A DNA stretch of 64,000 bases from Xanthomonas sp. Its GTDB lineage: Bacteria; Pseudomonadota; Gammaproteobacteria; Xanthomonadales; Xanthomonadaceae. The translations under genes and the position numbers were made by a program. The notes beneath the pieces are model-generated. The model did not search any database. It saw only the letters and a program-made list of their open reading frames with translations, and was not told where the DNA came from. The stretch spans positions 124,001 through 188,000 of the forward strand of contig NZ_JAFIWC010000006.1 of assembly GCF_017163755.1 (NCBI RefSeq), given 5' to 3'. Shown here in pieces: positions 54,439 to 63,940 of the stretch (its first letter is position 1; each line of letters starts with the position of its first letter).

Positions 54439-56772
54439 ATGAGCGAGGCAACACAACGTGGGCCGGCGCCGACCGGGTTTCGCAAGGCGGCGCCGTTGCT
54501 GGCGCTGCTGCTGGCGCTGTTGGCCGGCTGGTTCGGCTGGAGCGGCGCGCAGCAATGGCGCCACGAGCAGCGCTCGACCGCGTTGCAGCAGGCGCGCGAC
54601 GACGCCGTCGCGCAGACCTCGCTGGCCATGGCCGGGCTCGGCAAGCGGCTGACCGGACTGTTGCAGCAGGCCCCGCTGCAGTCGGCACTGACCGGCGGCG
54701 ACGCCGCGGCCGCCGCGCAGGCGCTGCGCGAGAACTGGAAGGACGCCGAGGAGGCGCTGGTGCTGGCCGGCGACCTGAGCGCGCATTACGCCGATGCCGG
54801 ACGCTTCGGCTATGGCCGCCTGGCGGTGCTGGAGAAGGCGCTGCTGACCGACGCGGTGGCCAGCGCGGTGGTGCGCGATGGCGGCGCGCCGCGGCTGGCG
54901 CTGGCGGCCCCGGTGACCCTCGGCGGCGAGCGCGGCGTGGCCTACCTGCGCCTGCCGCTGCGCCTGCTGACCGCGCCGGTGGCGCAGGCGCCGGTGCCGG
55001 AACAAGCCTATCTGGCGCTGCGCCAGGGCGGCTACAACGTGATCGCCGCCGGCGACAGCGCGCTGGCCGAGCGAGGCGACGCGCTGTCGCGTCCGGTGGG
55101 CAAGACCGGGCTGCGCGTGGTCGCGGCGCTGTCGGACGTCGAACCCGGCCCGCTGGGACTGGGCGCGTTGCCGTGCGTAATCGTCGCCGGCCTGACCGCG
55201 CTGTTGGCGCTGGTCGCGTTGCTGGGTAGCCGTGGACGCGGCCTGCGCGTCCGCCGCGCGTCCGCGGGCGCGGACGACGATGCGCCGACCCTGCGCCAGA
55301 GCCTGACCCAGGAGCCGGTGCCGCAGCCGGCCGCGGTCGATGCCGATGCCGAGGCCGTCGCCAAGCCGGTGCCGTCGCACAACGTGCCGGCGGCCATCTT
55401 CCGCGCCTACGACATCCGCGGCGTGGTCGGCCGCGACCTCAGCCCGCAGGTCGCCACGCTCATCGGCCAGGCGATCGGCGCGGTGATGCAGGAGCAGGGC
55501 CTGAACGAGGTGGTGGTCGGCCGCGACGGACGCCTGTCCGGGCCGGAGCTGTCGGCCGGGCTGATCGAAGGCCTGCGCCGCGCCGGCTGCCACGTCACCG
55601 ATATCGGCCTGGCGCCGACCCCGGTGGTGTACTTCGCCAGTTTCCACCTGCGCGCCGGCAGTTGCGTGGCGGTGACCGGCAGCCACAATCCGCCGGACTA
55701 CAACGGCTTCAAGATCGTGGTCGGCGGCGAGACCCTGTCCGGCGAGGCGATCACCGACCTGTACGCGCGCATCAGCGAAGGCCGCCTGCCGGTCGCCGAC
55801 GAGCCGGGACGCTTGCAGCAGCAGGATGTCAGCGACGAGTACATCCAGCGCATCGCCGACGACGTGCAGCTGGACCGGCCGCTCAAGGTCGTCGCCGATG
55901 CCGGCAACGGCGTCGGCGGCGAGATCGCGCCGCGCCTGCTGGAGGCGATCGGCGCAGAGGTGATCCCGCTGTACTGCGACGTCGACGGCACCTTCCCCAA
56001 CCACCACCCCGATCCCAGCGAACCGCACAACCTGGAAGACCTGATCCAGACGGTGAAGCGCTTCGACGCCGACCTGGGCATCGCCTTCGACGGCGACGCC
56101 GACCGTCTTGGCGTGGTCACCAAGGAAGGCGCGATGATCTACCCGGACCGCCTGCTGATGCTGTTCGCCGCCGACGTGCTGCAGCGCAACCCGGGCGCGC
56201 TGGTGATCTACGATGTCAAGTGCACCGGCAAGCTGTCCGACTACGTGCTGCGCAACGGCGGCAGCCCGATGATGTGGAAGACCGGGCACTCGCTGATCAA
56301 GGCGAAGATGCGCGAGACCGATGCGGAGCTGGCCGGCGAGATGAGCGGCCATTTCTTCTTCAAGGAGCGCTGGTACGGCTTCGACGACGGCCTGTACGCG
56401 GCGGCGCGACTGCTGGAGATCCTGGCCCAGCGCGAGGAAACCCCGTCCGAGGTGCTGGCCGAGCTTCCCGACAGCGTCGCCACGCCGGAGATCAAGGTGC
56501 CGCTGGACGGGCAGGACGCGCATGCGCTGGTGGCGCAGCTGGTCGCCGGCGCACAGCAGGAAGGCTCGGCGTTCGACGGCGCGCGCATCGTCACCATCGA
56601 CGGCCTGCGCGCCGACTTCAGCGACGGCTGGGGGCTGCTGCGCGCCTCCAACACCACGCCGGTGCTGGTGCTGCGTTTCGAGGCCGACAACGCCGCCGCG
56701 CTGGCGCGGATCAAGGACCTGTTCCGCGCCCATCTGCAGGCGGCGCTGCCGTCGCTGGCGCCGGGCTTCTGA
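54439..56772 (+). CDS. algC: Phosphomannomutase/phosphoglucomutase with N-terminal membrane extension
   Basis: A 777-residue protein. The C-terminal ~460 residues are a complete PMM/PGM: phosphoserine Ser415 in TGSHNPPDYNG, the metal-binding DGDADR loop (551-556) and GEMSGHFFFKERWYGFDDGLY for sugar binding. The first ~310 residues are a separate region with a helix at about 16-35, a periplasmic-looking domain and a second helix near 238-262. It interconverts mannose-6-P/mannose-1-P and glucose-6-P/glucose-1-P for surface polysaccharides. The coaBC-dut-algC order is as in Pseudomonas. Confidence 0.92.
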   Translation: MSEATQRGPAPTGFRKAAPLLALLLALLAGWFGWSGAQQWRHEQRSTALQQARDDAVAQTSLAMAGLGKRLTGLLQQAPLQSALTGGDAAAAAQALRENWKDAEEALVLAGDLSAHYADAGRFGYGRLAVLEKALLTDAVASAVVRDGGAPRLALAAPVTLGGERGVAYLRLPLRLLTAPVAQAPVPEQAYLALRQGGYNVIAAGDSALAERGDALSRPVGKTGLRVVAALSDVEPGPLGLGALPCVIVAGLTALLALVALLGSRGRGLRVRRASAGADDDAPTLRQSLTQEPVPQPAAVDADAEAVAKPVPSHNVPAAIFRAYDIRGVVGRDLSPQVATLIGQAIGAVMQEQGLNEVVVGRDGRLSGPELSAGLIEGLRRAGCHVTDIGLAPTPVVYFASFHLRAGSCVAVTGSHNPPDYNGFKIVVGGETLSGEAITDLYARISEGRLPVADEPGRLQQQDVSDEYIQRIADDVQLDRPLKVVADAGNGVGGEIAPRLLEAIGAEVIPLYCDVDGTFPNHHPDPSEPHNLEDLIQTVKRFDADLGIAFDGDADRLGVVTKEGAMIYPDRLLMLFAADVLQRNPGALVIYDVKCTGKLSDYVLRNGGSPMMWKTGHSLIKAKMRETDAELAGEMSGHFFFKERWYGFDDGLYAAARLLEILAQREETPSEVLAELPDSVATPEIKVPLDGQDAHALVAQLVAGAQQEGSAFDGARIVTIDGLRADFSDGWGLLRASNTTPVLVLRFEADNAAALARIKDLFRAHLQAALPSLAPGF

Positions 56773-56881
56773 GTCCGGGCGAGGCGGCGGGCGCGCAAAA
56801 GCGCGCTCGGCGTCATCTGTGCAGATCAATGGTCCTAGGTCGAGCGGCAGCGTTCCTCCGGGGTTTCGACCGGCGCAGGTT

Positions 56882-57018
56882 CCTGTAGGAGGGGCTTCAG
56901 CCCCGACGCCCTCTGCGGCCGGGAAGCCTGCCGCTCCGCTCGTCGCGGCTGAAGCCGCTCCTACAGGGAACCCTTCGGGGGTCGGCTGGACGGGCGTGGA
57001 AGGGGCTTCAGCCCCGAC
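56882..57018. repeat. REP-type repeats: inverted pair plus a third copy
   Basis: CCTGTAGGAGGGGCTTCAGC continuing to CCCGAC (56882-56907), an inverted copy with CGGCTGAAGCCGCTCCTACA (56945-56964), and a third, GGAAGGGGCTTCAGCCCCGA (56998-57017). They lie in the 402-nt gene-free spacer between algC and the DUF4124 gene, which holds no coding features. The first two form a long hairpin. Confidence 0.8.
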
Positions 57019-57174
57019 GCGGAACCGGCCGCTGACGGCCGCAACCGGCGCTGTGGCAACCAGGAGGCGTGGAAAGGCTGCGGTCGAATGATCCGAAGCG
57101 GTGCAAGGCCCCATTGCCTGGCCACGGCGATGGAACCGTTCCTGCACAGCCACGCGTTGGGCGGGGAGCGGGCC

Positions 57175-57825
57175 TCAGCCGCCGACCGGCGTCCCCGGCT
57201 GCTTCGCCGCACGGTAGCGCTGCAGCGTGGCCTCGATCTCCTGGTTCAGCCCCAGCCGCTGCTGCTCGAAGTTCTTCTGCATGCGCAGCTGCCACAGCAG
57301 TTCGCGATGGCGCTGCTGCACGTCGTTGGCGACCTTCTCGGGCACCTTCTGCCCGGCCAGTTCGCGTTCTCCGGCCACCGACAGCAGCGCGACCAGGCCC
57401 TCGCGCAGGCTGGTGACGTTGTAGCGTGCGGTGTCGATGTTGTTGTCGACGATGTCGGTGCGCTCGGAGAACACGCGGCGCAGCTCGTCCTCGGTCTGGA
57501 ACGACAGCAGCATCGCCTGGTCGGTGCGTTTGCGGGTTTCCTCGGCGGCGGCATCGGCGCGCCGTTGCGCCGCCTCGGCGGCGGCGGCGGCGCGTTCCTC
57601 GGCGGTCAGCGCGCGCCCGACCGCGCCGCTGCGCGCGCCGCTGGTGGCATTGAACTCGTCGCGCGCCTGGTTCACCGCTTCCGGCGGCAGCGCGTCGCTG
57701 CAGATGCGTTGCCCGCCCTGGTTCCAGCAATACAGCTTCTTGTCCGGCGCATCGGCCTTCTGCGCCGCCGCCGGCAGCGCGAGCGCGGCCAGCAAGGCCA
57801 CGCTCCATGGTCGTTGGATCGGCAT
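57175..57825 (-). CDS. Exported DUF4124-like protein
   Basis: A 216-residue exported protein: signal peptide (ALLAALALPAAAQ), then a short DUF4124-type motif with KLYCWNQGGQRICSDALPPEA (two cysteines) and a long coiled coil of alanine/glutamate-rich helices (RALTAEERAAAAAEAAQRRADAAAEETR in part, and LLWQLRMQKNFEQQ). Function unknown. 17 nt upstream of pyrE on the same strand sense. Confidence 0.7.
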   Translation of the reverse strand: MPIQRPWSVALLAALALPAAAQKADAPDKKLYCWNQGGQRICSDALPPEAVNQARDEFNATSGARSGAVGRALTAEERAAAAAEAAQRRADAAAEETRKRTDQAMLLSFQTEDELRRVFSERTDIVDNNIDTARYNVTSLREGLVALLSVAGERELAGQKVPEKVANDVQQRHRELLWQLRMQKNFEQQRLGLNQEIEATLQRYRAAKQPGTPVGG

Positions 57826-57843
57826 CGTGGCAGCCCCCTGCTG

Positions 57844-58503
57844 TCAGCCTGATGGATCACTCCCGTAGCGGGCCCGGTAGGCCAGCAACGGTTCGCGAAA
57901 ACCGACAAGGTCCGCGTTTCCGGCGGTGAATGCAAGCAGGTCGCCCAGGTGCGCGACCGACACCACAGGAATGCCGGCCTCGGCGGCCACCGCCTGCGCG
58001 GCCGAGCGCCGATCCTGCTCGGCGGCGATCTCCTGCCGGTCCAGCGCGACCAGGATCGCGGCGGGAATGCCGCCGGCCTGGCGGATGATCTGCAGCGCCT
58101 CGCGGATCGCGGTGCCGGCGGTGATCACGTCGTCGACGATCAGCACCCGGCGCCCGGCCAGCGGCGCGCCGATCAGGCTGCCGCCCTCGCCGTGGGCCTT
58201 GGCTTCCTTGCGGTTGAACGCCAGCGGCAGGTCGCGGTCGCGGCGCGCGTATTCGCTGGCCAGCGCGGTCGCCAGCGGGATGCCCTTGTAGGCGGGGCCG
58301 AACAGCAGGTCGAAGTCCAGCCCGGCGGCGTCGGCGGCGTCGGCGTAGCACGCCGCCAGCTCGGCGATCTTGGCCCCGGAGTCGAAACGCCCGGCATTGA
58401 AGAAATAGGGGCTGAGCCGCCCGGACTTCAGCGTGAACTCGCCGAAGCGCAGCGCGTCGGCGTCCAGGGCCAGTTGCAGGAATCGCTGCCGGTAGTTGGT
58501 CAT
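57844..58503 (-). CDS. pyrE: Orotate phosphoribosyltransferase
   Basis: A 219-residue enzyme of pyrimidine synthesis. PRPP motif VLIVDDVITAGTAIREA, YFFNAGRFDSG, GPAYKGIPLA and FNRKEAKAHGEGG are conserved. Start ATG 58503. The leader just before the ATG consists of an ATTCCC-type repeat. Divergent from xth. Confidence 0.96.
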   Translation of the reverse strand: MTNYRQRFLQLALDADALRFGEFTLKSGRLSPYFFNAGRFDSGAKIAELAACYADAADAAGLDFDLLFGPAYKGIPLATALASEYARRDRDLPLAFNRKEAKAHGEGGSLIGAPLAGRRVLIVDDVITAGTAIREALQIIRQAGGIPAAILVALDRQEIAAEQDRRSAAQAVAAEAGIPVVSVAHLGDLLAFTAGNADLVGFREPLLAYRARYGSDPSG

Positions 58504-58510
58504 TGCGGGG

Positions 58511-58541
58511 CCGGGAATGGAGAAAGGGGAATAGGGAATGG
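58511..58541. repeat. ATTCCC-type repeat before pyrE
   Basis: On the pyrE strand: CCATTCCCTATTCCCCTTTC, then TCCATTCCCGGCCCCGCA and ATG. It forms an inverted pair with the copy at 58597-58628 before xth, so each of two divergent genes has its own copy in the same sense relative to the gene. Confidence 0.75.
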
Positions 58542-58596
58542 CTAAAAGCATAGCGGTTGTTCCGTCTTCGCGGTCTCACTGGGGTACGCTTTGCCG

Positions 58597-58628
58597 ATTC
58601 TCTATTCCCCATTCTCAATTCCCGGCTC
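58597..58628 (+). repeat. ATTCCC-type repeat before xth
   Basis: ATTCTCTATTCCCCATTCTC followed by AATTCCCGGCTCTCC and the xth ATG. Same sense as the copies before pyrE, the SDR gene and anmK. Confidence 0.75.
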
Positions 58629-58631
58629 TCC

Positions 58632-59432
58632 ATGCGCATCATCAGCTTCAACGCCAACGGCCTGCGTTCGGCCGCCACCAAGGGCTTCTTCGAATGGTTC
58701 TCCACCCAGCAGGCCGACGTGCTGTGCGTGCAGGAGACCAAGGCGCAGGAACACCAGCTGTCCGGCGCGGCGTTCCTGCCCGACGGCTACCGGGCCTGGT
58801 TCCGCGATGCCAGCACCAAGAAGGGCTACAGCGGCGTGGCGATCTACAGCAAACGCGAGCCCGACGAGGTGCGCACCGCGCTGGGCTGGCCTGAATTCGA
58901 CGAGGAAGGCCGCTACCTGGAAGCGCGGTTCGGCAACCTCAGCGTGGTGTCCTTCTACATCCCGTCCGGCTCGTCCGGCGAACTGCGCCAGGGCTACAAG
59001 TTCCAGGTGATGGACTGGCTGCGGCCGATCCTGGCCGAATGGCTGGCCAGCGGCCGCGACTACGTGCTGTGCGGCGACTGGAACATCGTGCGTTCGGCGC
59101 TGGACATCAGGAACTGGAAATCCAACCAGAAGAACTCCGGCTGCCTGCCGCCCGAGCGCGACTGGCTCAACGGCCTGTGCGCCGACCACGCGCACGAGGC
59201 CGATCCGGCGAGCGGTCGCGGCTGGGTCGACACGTACCGCGCGCTGCATCCGCAAGGCCAGGACTACACCTGGTGGAGCAACCGCGGCGCGGCGCGGGCC
59301 AACAACGTCGGTTGGCGCATCGACTACCAGTTCGTCACCCCGTCGCTGCGCGAGCGCCTGCAGCAGTGTTCGATCTACACGGCACAGCGCTTCTCCGACC
59401 ATGCGCCGTACGTGGTGGATTACCGCGAATGA
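58632..59432 (+). CDS. xth: Exodeoxyribonuclease III
   Basis: A 266-residue AP endonuclease/exonuclease. MRIISFNANGLRSA, the metal-binding glutamate in VQETKAQ, YSGVAIYSK, CGDWNIV, and the final SDHAPYVVDYRE are intact. Acts in base excision repair. Stop overlaps the ampG start (ATGA). Confidence 0.95.
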   Translation: MRIISFNANGLRSAATKGFFEWFSTQQADVLCVQETKAQEHQLSGAAFLPDGYRAWFRDASTKKGYSGVAIYSKREPDEVRTALGWPEFDEEGRYLEARFGNLSVVSFYIPSGSSGELRQGYKFQVMDWLRPILAEWLASGRDYVLCGDWNIVRSALDIRNWKSNQKNSGCLPPERDWLNGLCADHAHEADPASGRGWVDTYRALHPQGQDYTWWSNRGAARANNVGWRIDYQFVTPSLRERLQQCSIYTAQRFSDHAPYVVDYRE

Positions 59433-60799
59433 GCCAGGTCGCCAAGCCGCGCCAGTCCTGGCAGCAGGTGCTGGCCAACCTGCGCCAGCGCAAGGTGCTG
59501 GCGATGCTGTTGCTGGGCTTCAGTTCCGGCCTGCCGCTGTACCTGGTCGGCAACACGCTCGGCTTCTGGATGCGCAAGGAAGGCGCCGACCTGGGCACGA
59601 TCGGCTTCCTGTCCTGGGTCGGCCTGGCCTATTCGCTGAAGTTCCTGTGGGCGCCGATCGTCGACAAGACCGACGTGCCGGGCTTCGGCAGGCTCGGCCG
59701 CCGTCGGGGCTGGATGCTGCTGTCGCAGATCGTGGTGGCGGCGGGCCTGGTCGGCATGGCGCTGATCCAGCCCGAGGGGGGGAGCATGATGTTCCTGGGC
59801 ATCGCATGGAAGCACATCGTGGTGTTCGGGGTGATGGCGGTCGTGGTCGCCTTCGCCGCATCGACCCAGGACATCGTGATCGATGCCTGGCGCATCGAGA
59901 TCGCCGACAACAGCGAGCAGCTGGGCCTGCTGACGTCGTCCTCGGCGCTGGGTTACCGCACCGCGCTGTTGGTCACCGACGCGCTGATCCTGCTGATCGC
60001 CTCGCGGGTCGGCTGGCAGGTGTCCTACGAGGCGATGGCGGTGCTGATGGCGCTGGGCATGGTCGCCGTGGTCATGGCGCGCGAGCCGGCGCGCGAGGTC
60101 GCCGCGGTGCAGGCGCAGGCGGTGCCGCTGTGGACGCCGCGTGGCCTGTTCGACGCGGTGGTCGGCCCGTTCGTGGCCTTCGTCCGCGAACACCGCAGCG
60201 GCGCGATCCTGATCCTGCTCGCGATCAGCATCTATCGCCTGGCCGACTTCGTGATGGGGCCGATGGCCAACCCGTTCTATGTCGACCTCGGCTTGTCCGA
60301 AGACACCGTGGGCGCCGTGCGTAGTTCGGTGGGCCTGGTGGCGACGTTCCTCGGCATTGCCGCCGCCGGCCTGGTTTCGGTGCGCTGGGGCATGCTGACC
60401 GCGTTGATGGCCGGCGCCGTGCTGGGCCCCTGTTCGAACCTGGCCTTCGCCTGGCTGGCTTACGGCGGCGCGGAATTGCCGCGCTTCGCGACAGCGATGG
60501 CGATCGACAACTTCGCCAACGGCTTCGCCGGCACGGCGCTGATCGCCTACATGTCCAGCCTGACCAGCATCGGTTACACCGCCACCCAGTACGCGCTGCT
60601 CAGTTCGTTCTACGCCATGCCCGGCAAGGCCCTGAAGGGCCTGTCGGGCTGGTCGGTGCAGACCCTGGCGCAGGGACGCACGCTGCTGGACGGCTACGCG
60701 CTGTTCTTCATCGGCACCGCCCTGATGGCGATCCCGGTGCTGATCCTGTGTGCGCTGTTGATACTGCAGCAGCGCCGTCGCACCGCCGCGGCCGCCTGA
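59429..60799 (+). CDS. ampG: AmpG-type muropeptide permease
   Basis: A 456-residue MFS transporter with about 12 helices. Features: LLLGFSSGLPLYLVGNTLGFWMRKEG, FLWAPIVDKTDVP, TQDIVIDAWRIE and DNFANGFAGTALIAYMSSLT. AmpG takes up GlcNAc-anhydroMurNAc peptides from the periplasm for cell-wall recycling. Translationally coupled to xth. Confidence 0.92.
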   Translation: MSQVAKPRQSWQQVLANLRQRKVLAMLLLGFSSGLPLYLVGNTLGFWMRKEGADLGTIGFLSWVGLAYSLKFLWAPIVDKTDVPGFGRLGRRRGWMLLSQIVVAAGLVGMALIQPEGGSMMFLGIAWKHIVVFGVMAVVVAFAASTQDIVIDAWRIEIADNSEQLGLLTSSSALGYRTALLVTDALILLIASRVGWQVSYEAMAVLMALGMVAVVMAREPAREVAAVQAQAVPLWTPRGLFDAVVGPFVAFVREHRSGAILILLAISIYRLADFVMGPMANPFYVDLGLSEDTVGAVRSSVGLVATFLGIAAAGLVSVRWGMLTALMAGAVLGPCSNLAFAWLAYGGAELPRFATAMAIDNFANGFAGTALIAYMSSLTSIGYTATQYALLSSFYAMPGKALKGLSGWSVQTLAQGRTLLDGYALFFIGTALMAIPVLILCALLILQQRRRTAAAA

Positions 60800-61045
60800 C
60801 GGTGACAGCGGTCGCGCCGTTGCGGGATCCAGGACGGACCCGGGAGCGGTCGCCGGGAACGCGGAAGCGGGCATGGCCGAGCTAGGGCAGGGCCTGGATG
60901 CGCGGCGGCTGGAACGCGTTCGTCGGGTGGAGGGCGCGCGCGGCCGGACCGGCCGCCGCCGGCGATTGAAAGCGCGGGAAGAGTTGCCGATGATGGGCGG
61001 CGGCGCGTGGGGCGCGCCGTTGTCAGGCCTGCTTCGGGAGTCCGC

Positions 61046-61273
61046 ATGACCGATCTGCTGTTGCGCGACATCGACCCCATCCTGGTCGAGCGGATCCGCC
61101 GTATCGCCGTGGCGCGCGGCTGGACCCAGCACCAGACCGTGCTGTCGCTGATCGAGCACGGGCTGTTCGCCAGCGAACACGAAGTCCGCAGCGGCTTCGA
61201 GAATCCGGAAGTGGATGCGCTGTCCGAAGCCATCGCCGCGTTGCGCCAGCTGCCGGCGGGCGCGGGCTTCTGA
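61046..61273 (+). CDS. Small RHH-like protein
   Basis: A 75-residue protein (ATG 61046). The start MTDLLLRDIDPILVERIRRIAVARGWTQHQTV has the strand-helix-helix rhythm of ribbon-helix-helix proteins such as FitA-type antitoxins, but no toxin gene is beside it. Possible DNA-binding regulator. 15 nt before the anmK stop on the other strand (convergent). Confidence 0.65.
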   Translation: MTDLLLRDIDPILVERIRRIAVARGWTQHQTVLSLIEHGLFASEHEVRSGFENPEVDALSEAIAALRQLPAGAGF

Positions 61274-61288
61274 ACCGGGCGCGGCCGC

Positions 61289-62416
61289 TCAGGCCAGGTG
61301 GATCGCGCCGAGGACGCGCGGTCCGCGTGCGCCGCTGACCGCCGGCAGGTTGCCGGGGCGGCCCGCAAGGGTTTCGCGCGCAAGCCAGGCGAAGCCCATC
61401 GCTTCCACGTAGTCCGGGTCCAGGCCGAGCGTCTGCGTGGAGGCCACCGCCACCCCCGGCAGGCGCGACCGCAGCCGCGCCAGCAGCACCGGATTGTGCA
61501 CACCGCCGCCGCAGACCAGCAGCTGTCGGGTCGCCGGCTGGTGCGCCAGCAGCGCATCGGCCACGGTGGCGGCGGTCAGTTCCAGCAAGGTGGCCTGCAC
61601 CGCCGCGGCCGGGTACGGGGGGTCGCCCAGGTATTCGTCGACCCAGCGCAGGTGGAACTGCTCGCGGCCGGTGCTCTTGGGCGGCGGCAGCGCGAACCAT
61701 GGGTCGCTCAGCAGCCGCTCGAGCAAGGTCTCTTCGACCTGGCCGCTCGCCGCGAACGCGCCGCCGGCATCGTACGGCTGGCCGAGATGGCGCTGGCACC
61801 AGCCGTCCAGCAGCGCGTTGGCCGGGCCGGTATCGAACCCGCGCACCGTGCCCTGTGCCGGCAGCAGGGTCAGGTTGCCGATGCCGCCGAGATTGAGCAC
61901 CGCGCGGTCCTCGCCTGCGTCGCCGAGCATGGCCACGTGGAACGCCGGCATCAGCGGCGCGCCATGGCCGCCGGCGGCCACGTCGCGGCGGCGGAAGTCG
62001 CAGACCGTGGTGATGCCGGTCAGCTCGGCGATGCGGTTGCCGTCGCCCAATTGCCAGGTGAAGGCGGGATCGGCCAGCGGGCGGTGGCGCACGGTCTGGC
62101 CGTGCGACCCGATCGCGCCTACCTGCGCCGCGTCCGTGCCGGCTTCCTCCAGCAGGCGGTTGGCGGCGTCGGCGAAGGCGATCGCGACCTGGGCATCGAG
62201 CCGGCCCAGCGCGTCCAGCGAGCCGATGTCGCCGCCTTCGCCCAGCGCCACCAGCGTCTCGCGCAGGCGCGGCGTCCACGCGTAGGTGCGCCCGAGTTGC
62301 AGACGGGGGCCATCGCCGGCGTAGAACCGCACCAGCGCCGCGTCGATGCCGTCGGCGCTGGTGCCCGACATCAGGCCCAGGAACAGCGCGTCGTCGGTCA
62401 GGGGAAAGGGCAGCAT
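61289..62416 (-). CDS. anmK: Anhydro-N-acetylmuramic acid kinase
   Basis: A 375-residue kinase phosphorylating anhydroMurNAc in murein recycling. [40 protein letters not shown], and [15 protein letters not shown] are the sugar-kinase signatures. Downstream of the ampG supply step. Start ATG 62416, preceded by an ATTCCC-type repeat. Tail end convergent with the RHH-like gene. Confidence 0.96.
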   Translation of the reverse strand: MLPFPLTDDALFLGLMSGTSADGIDAALVRFYAGDGPRLQLGRTYAWTPRLRETLVALGEGGDIGSLDALGRLDAQVAIAFADAANRLLEEAGTDAAQVGAIGSHGQTVRHRPLADPAFTWQLGDGNRIAELTGITTVCDFRRRDVAAGGHGAPLMPAFHVAMLGDAGEDRAVLNLGGIGNLTLLPAQGTVRGFDTGPANALLDGWCQRHLGQPYDAGGAFAASGQVEETLLERLLSDPWFALPPPKSTGREQFHLRWVDEYLGDPPYPAAAVQATLLELTAATVADALLAHQPATRQLLVCGGGVHNPVLLARLRSRLPGVAVASTQTLGLDPDYVEAMGFAWLARETLAGRPGNLPAVSGARGPRVLGAIHLA

Positions 62417-62420
62417 CGCG

Positions 62421-62440
62421 TCACCGGGAATGGGAATCGC
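62421..62440. repeat. ATTCCC-type repeat before anmK
   Basis: On the anmK strand: GCGATTCCCATTCCCGGTGA followed by CGCG and ATG. The shortest of the copies. Confidence 0.65.
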
Positions 62441-62494
62441 CGCAGCGTGGCGATCCCGGGGCCGGGCGTCAATCCGCGCAGCCGCGGCGGCGTA

Positions 62495-63940
62495 TCAGCC
62501 GCGCGCGGCCGGCTTGGCCGAGGCGACGGCCTTCTTCTTGTCCGCCGCGCCCGCATCGGCGTAGATCAGCTTCTCCACGCTCTGGATGCGCGCCAGCGCC
62601 GGCGACGTCTGCGCGCGGAACGCCACCAGTTCGGCGCCGCCCAGCGGTTCGGGCGGCGGCATGGTCACCGATGCCGGGTTGCGCTGTACGCCGGCCACGC
62701 GGAATTCGTAGTGCAGGTGCGGGCCGGTGGCCAGGCCGGTCATGCCGACGTAGCCGATCACCGTGCCCTGGTCGATGCGTTGTCCGGCCTTGATCTTGCC
62801 GAAGCGCGACATGTGCCCGTACAGGGTGCTGTAGCCCTTGCCATGGTCCAGGATCACCACGTTGCCGTAGCCGCGCTGGGTGCCGACGTACTGCACGCGC
62901 GCATCGCCGGCGGCCATGATCGGGGTGCCCGACGAGGCGGCGTAGTCGATGCCCTTGTGCATGCGCATGGTGCCCAGCACCGGGTGCCGGCGCGCGCCGA
63001 AGGTGGAGCTGATGCGGCTGTAGGCCACCGGCATGCGGATGAAGGTCTTCTTCAGCGGCCGGCCGTTGACGTCGAAATACTCGGCCGCCTTGCCGCTGCG
63101 CTCGAAGCGGAAGCCGCTGTAGGTCTTGCCGCCGGTGGTGAACGTGGCCGCCAGGATCTTGCTGGTGTCGATGCGCTCGCCTTCGCGCCAGGTCTCGTCC
63201 ATCACCACGCTGAAGCGGTCGCCCGGCTGCAGGTCCTTGTCGAAGTCGATGTCGTACTTGAAGATCTCGTCGGTCATCGTCGCGATCGCCGACGGCGGCA
63301 ACCCGGCCTTGCGCGCAGCGGCGTACAGCGAGCTGGTGATCTGGCCGCTGGTGACCACGGTGCGCGTGCTGGTATCGCGCTCGATCACCTTCTCCTGCAC
63401 CTCGTCGCCGTGCAGGGTCAGCTCGACGCGGTGGGTCGCATCGCGGTCGAAGCGCAGCGCACGCAGGCCGCCGCCGACCGGCAGGTCGAACGCGATCTCC
63501 GCGCCGGGCCGCAGCCGGGTCAGCGCATCGCGCGTGCCCGGATGGCCGAGCACCTGGTGCATCAGCGTGGCCGGGATGTCGAGCTGCTCGAACACCGCAC
63601 CCAGGGTCTGCCCGGGGCGGATGCGCACCACCTGCCAGCTGTCGCCGACCATGCCCTGCTGCTGCGCCAGCGACAGCGGCGGCAGCGGCAGGGCCAGCGT
63701 GGCGTGCGTGGTCTGCAGCGGCACGTCGATCGCGTTGGAGAAACCGGGGACGATGGTGGCGGCCAGCGCGCCGATGGTGGCGAACAGGCTGGCGTGGATC
63801 CAGTGCCGCCGGTTCCAGCGCTCGTTGAAGGCGGCGGGGAGATGTTGCCTGAGCTTCCGATGCAGGGCCGTGTCGTGCTGTACGTGGAGGCGTTGCTGAA
63901 AACGTTCCTTGCGGATGCGTTCCTGATCGGTGTTGTGCAT
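62495..63940 (-). CDS. M23 family peptidoglycan endopeptidase (MepM-like)
   Basis: A 481-residue protein: membrane anchor at about 50-70 (IHASLFATIGALAATIVPG), a LysM-like/OapA region (VVRIRPGQTLGAVFEQLDIP), then an intact LytM domain with MRMHKGIDYAAS (H-x-x-x-D), YGHMSRF and GPHLHYEFR (H-x-H). Start ATG 63940. DD-endopeptidase that opens murein for growth is the likely role. Upstream, 63941-64000 ends with TACCATAAACACC, a possible promoter for a gene beyond the window. Confidence 0.92.
   Translation of the reverse strand: MHNTDQERIRKERFQQRLHVQHDTALHRKLRQHLPAAFNERWNRRHWIHASLFATIGALAATIVPGFSNAIDVPLQTTHATLALPLPPLSLAQQQGMVGDSWQVVRIRPGQTLGAVFEQLDIPATLMHQVLGHPGTRDALTRLRPGAEIAFDLPVGGGLRALRFDRDATHRVELTLHGDEVQEKVIERDTSTRTVVTSGQITSSLYAAARKAGLPPSAIATMTDEIFKYDIDFDKDLQPGDRFSVVMDETWREGERIDTSKILAATFTTGGKTYSGFRFERSGKAAEYFDVNGRPLKKTFIRMPVAYSRISSTFGARRHPVLGTMRMHKGIDYAASSGTPIMAAGDARVQYVGTQRGYGNVVILDHGKGYSTLYGHMSRFGKIKAGQRIDQGTVIGYVGMTGLATGPHLHYEFRVAGVQRNPASVTMPPPEPLGGAELVAFRAQTSPALARIQSVEKLIYADAGAADKKKAVASAKPAARG

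Noticed and set aside
61046-61273. Toxin-antitoxin pair
   Set aside because: Only an RHH-like protein is present; no toxin-sized partner lies beside it.
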